From: Pirellulaceae bacterium
GTDB taxonomy: Bacteria; Planctomycetota; Planctomycetia; Pirellulales; Pirellulaceae
DNA length: 6,795 bases
Direction of reading: 5' to 3'
Assembly (NCBI GenBank): GCA_013002105.1
Contig: JABDKS010000411.1
Coordinates: forward strand, 1-6,795
A program made the translations under genes and the position numbers. Below the pieces are notes generated by a model. The model was not told the DNA's origin and did no database searches. It worked only from the letters and a program-made list of their open reading frames with translations. Of the stretch, positions 4,818 through 6,795 are shown in pieces. Each line of letters opens with the position of its first letter. Position 1 is the stretch's first letter.

Positions 4818-6204
4818 ATTGGACGATCCCAAACGAATGCATCCCGGTGGTGGCAACATTACCGGCGTGGTGCGAGTTGACGTGGACAAGAATGTCACGA
4901 CCAAGGGGCTGGAGGTTTCCACCGGTTGGAAAACGCACGGTCGCGGGAACGTCGCGTCGGGGCAATTCGAGACCATCACGTTGTTTACTGGCGAATGGCG
5001 GGCGGGCGAACAATTCGAGTATCGATTCGATTTGCCGGTCGGCCATTGGCCGCCAAGTTATCACGGCGACTATTTGAATGTCGATCATTACGTCAACGCT
5101 CGAGCCAAGATCCCGTGGGGGTTCGATCCCAAAGCGGCACAATCGTTCTTGATGCGACCCACTGGCGGACCGGATGCGGATTTGAAGCAGAAGAATTCGA
5201 TCCAACTATCGCCGGCCGTCGGTTGCGCCCTGCTGGCTGTGTTCATGACGATCTTCTTTGGCATTCTGGTAACAATCATCATGACGGCCGGTGCGCCACC
5301 GTTCTTGTTGATCTTCATCGGGTTCGCACCGTTGATCGGTGGCCTGTATTTCTTTTTTAAAGTGTTGTTGCCCAAGTATTTGTTGGGCGATGTGCAATGC
5401 AATTTGGAACCGCTGCAGGTGACACCGGGCGAATCGCTCACGGGCGAGCTTGTCGTGCGGCCACGCAAGAACGTGACGGTCAACGGAATCAAGGTCACGT
5501 TGTACGGAGCCGAGCGAGTCGTTAGCGGCAGCGGCAGCAATCGAACGACACACACGAAAGCCTTTCTGGAACGAGACCAGGTGTTTCATGCTGATACGAC
5601 GTTGCAGGCTGGACAGGAACATCGGATCCCATTGGACGTGCAGGTACCTGGTGATGCGCCGCCGAGTTTGGATCTACCGAGTAACGAATTGATCTGGAAA
5701 GCCAAACTGCGAATCGATATTCCGCGTTGGCCCGACTGGACCAAGGAGTTTGCGATCGCGGTGGTACCGTCGGGCCAAGAGATGCCCTCTGACAGCGGCG
5801 CCGCTTTGCAGGCCCCTGGGGCTGCAAGGGCCCCGGCCGCGGCAGCGTCGGACTCTCGCGATTCGGGAATCACATTTGCCGAAACAGCGCAACACTTCTG
5901 GGGGTTGCGAGACGATGAGCAGGCCGTCAATGAATTGGCTGACGCGGTTTCGGGACTCTCGTTCGATATCGAAGCATTCGTGGAGCGGAGGTTGCTGTAC
6001 AGCGGCGAAGAGGATCCCCACGTTTTCAAAGATGGCTACGCGATCTGGGCCCACTTTACCGATCCACCGCTACCGTTGGTTTTGTATGTCCCGCACGATT
6101 TGGCCGATGAATTTGAACAAATTGGACGGGATCTTTGGCGGGGCCAAGGGACGATTGTCGGTTGGGACAGCCAACATCGGCGATTACAAGTCAAACTCGG
6201 GTGA
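4792..6204 (+). CDS. Membrane protein with two arrestin-like (Spo0M-like) domains
   Basis: A 470-residue protein from ATG 4792. Residues 1-122 are an arrestin-like beta sandwich (LDDPKRMHPGG, ITGVVRVDVDKNVTTKGLEV, LFTGEWRAGEQFEYRFDLPVG, Tyr/His-rich edge, NARAKIPWG). Residues about 142-166 and 170-192 are two transmembrane helices joined by a short turn (TAGAPP), so both soluble parts face the same side. Residues 203-326 are a second arrestin-like domain (PLQVTPGESLTGELVV...IKVTLYGAE...LDVQVPGDAPPS...WKAKLRIDIP). A Pro/Ala-rich linker (about 327-352) leads to an unassigned C-terminal region (355-470). The frame is open 43 codons upstream, but that stretch lies within the ATPase gene and lacks domain character, so this Met is chosen: MAKCDLSIELDD begins the first beta strand. 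It is probably a scaffold for the ATPase at the membrane (inference). Confidence 0.82.
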   Translation: MAKCDLSIELDDPKRMHPGGGNITGVVRVDVDKNVTTKGLEVSTGWKTHGRGNVASGQFETITLFTGEWRAGEQFEYRFDLPVGHWPPSYHGDYLNVDHYVNARAKIPWGFDPKAAQSFLMRPTGGPDADLKQKNSIQLSPAVGCALLAVFMTIFFGILVTIIMTAGAPPFLLIFIGFAPLIGGLYFFFKVLLPKYLLGDVQCNLEPLQVTPGESLTGELVVRPRKNVTVNGIKVTLYGAERVVSGSGSNRTTHTKAFLERDQVFHADTTLQAGQEHRIPLDVQVPGDAPPSLDLPSNELIWKAKLRIDIPRWPDWTKEFAIAVVPSGQEMPSDSGAALQAPGAARAPAAAASDSRDSGITFAETAQHFWGLRDDEQAVNELADAVSGLSFDIEAFVERRLLYSGEEDPHVFKDGYAIWAHFTDPPLPLVLYVPHDLADEFEQIGRDLWRGQGTIVGWDSQHRRLQVKLG

Positions 6205-6215
6205 TTTGACATACA

Positions 6216-6247
6216 GGTGAATTGGCAAATGGGTGAATTGGCAAATG
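6216..6247. repeat. 16-bp perfect tandem duplication in the gap before purQ
   Basis: GGTGAATTGGCAAATG is present twice head to tail (6216-6231, 6232-6247) in the 160-bp gap between the arrestin-like gene and purQ. The rest of the gap (6248-6364) shows no gene, terminator hairpin with T-run or convincing promoter. The duplication looks like a slippage product; it may lie in the purQ leader. Confidence 0.9.
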
Positions 6248-6364
6248 GGCGTGGCGCGTACTTTTTGGCTGGTTCTCAATTTTGGGTCGACTCCCTAAAC
6301 TTCCCATCCATCGTTGTTGAACCCACAGCGCGTCTGAGCCAAAAATCGCCCCGCAGGCTGAACC

Positions 6365-6795
6365 ATGCCGTCACCCCGTGTCCTGATTCTTCGAGCCCCC
6401 GGCACCAATTGTGACGAAGAGACGGAGTATGCATTCCAGCAAGCCGGTGCACAGACCGAGCGGGTTCACGTCAATCGCCTGATCGAAAATCCCGCCTTGA
6501 AAGATCGGTACCAGATCCTTTGTGTACCCGGTGGATTCAGTTATGGCGACGACATCGCCGCCGGACGAATTCTTGCTACGCGATTGCGACGTCACTTGAC
6601 TGATATGGTTGACGCGTTTGTGCATGGAGCGGGCGACCGACTGGTGCTGGGGATTTGCAACGGCATGCAAGTGCTGATGCGACTGGGGGTGTTAACCGAA
6701 GGGGTCGGTGGAAACTCAAAGGCACCCGCGACATTGACCTGGAACAACCATGGTCGATTCGAAGACCGCTGGGTTCACTTGATCGTGGATGAAAC
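6365..6795 (+). CDS. purQ: Phosphoribosylformylglycinamidine synthase, glutaminase subunit PurQ (5' part)
   Basis: 143 codons plus two bases are visible, and the 3' end is outside the window. The product is the class I glutamine amidotransferase subunit that feeds ammonia to PurL, making FGAM from FGAR, glutamine and ATP in de novo purine synthesis (cytoplasm). Diagnostic features are VLILRAPGTNCDEETEYAF (residues 6-24), CVPGGFSYGDDIAAGRI (53-69) with the oxyanion-region GGFSYGDD, and the nucleophile elbow LGICNGMQ with catalytic C98. The catalytic His/Glu pair would lie beyond the window. An in-frame TGA at 6359-6361 makes ATG 6365 the earliest possible ATG start; no Shine-Dalgarno is visible. 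C98 sits later than in the short PurQ of Bacillus, owing to a longer segment at about 71-92. It is separated by 160 bp from the upstream gene, so it is probably an independent unit. Confidence 0.96.
   Translation, partial: MPSPRVLILRAPGTNCDEETEYAFQQAGAQTERVHVNRLIENPALKDRYQILCVPGGFSYGDDIAAGRILATRLRRHLTDMVDAFVHGAGDRLVLGICNGMQVLMRLGVLTEGVGGNSKAPATLTWNNHGRFEDRWVHLIVDE

Noticed and set aside
6206..6234. TTGACA hexamer (6206-6211) as a purQ promoter
   Set aside because: A perfect -35-like hexamer, but nothing resembling TATAAT lies 16-18 bp downstream.

Overview
The window looks like chromosomal DNA from a planctomycete, probably a Rhodopirellula/Pirellulaceae-type marine lineage. This is an inference. 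It rests on moderate GC, the near absence of Shine-Dalgarno sequences before the starts, loosely packed gene pairs in alternating directions, a PurQ of the long 'RAPGTNCD' type, and secreted or membrane proteins with unusual domain mixes. Nothing in the window proves the taxon.

Layout. (1) 1-1419, minus: a secreted protein, cut by the window edge, that joins a C39/papain-like cysteine peptidase domain to an HExxH metallopeptidase domain. A good sigma70-like promoter lies just upstream (1462-1490). (2) 1617-2447, plus: a class I SAM-dependent methyltransferase. (3) 2444-2633: a palindromic REP/BIME-like repeat cluster in the gap between two convergent genes. It holds one inverted copy plus four direct copies on a 40-bp period, and the outermost copies supply the TAG stop codons of both flanking genes. 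(4) 3943-2630, minus: a likely two-gene transcription unit, a TVP38/TMEM64 (VTT/DedA superfamily) membrane protein followed by a small two-helix membrane protein with a bacterial PH-like domain. The two reading frames are in register and separated by a single TAG and 20 open codons. (5) 4116-6204, plus: a small P-loop AAA-type ATPase whose 3' end overlaps by 26 nt a membrane protein with two arrestin-like (Spo0M-like) beta domains flanking a transmembrane hairpin. (6) 6365 to the right edge, plus: the N-terminal half of purQ (FGAM synthase glutaminase subunit), including its catalytic cysteine.

How the genes relate. The two clear co-transcribed pairs are the VTT/PH membrane pair and the ATPase/arrestin-like pair, which are transcribed divergently from a 172-bp gap holding a candidate promoter for the VTT side. 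The ATPase/arrestin pair is the best candidate for an uncharacterised functional module at the inner membrane, and the repeat cluster is the most distinctive DNA-level structure. There is no CRISPR array, tRNA, rRNA, recognisable transposase or phage gene in the window.
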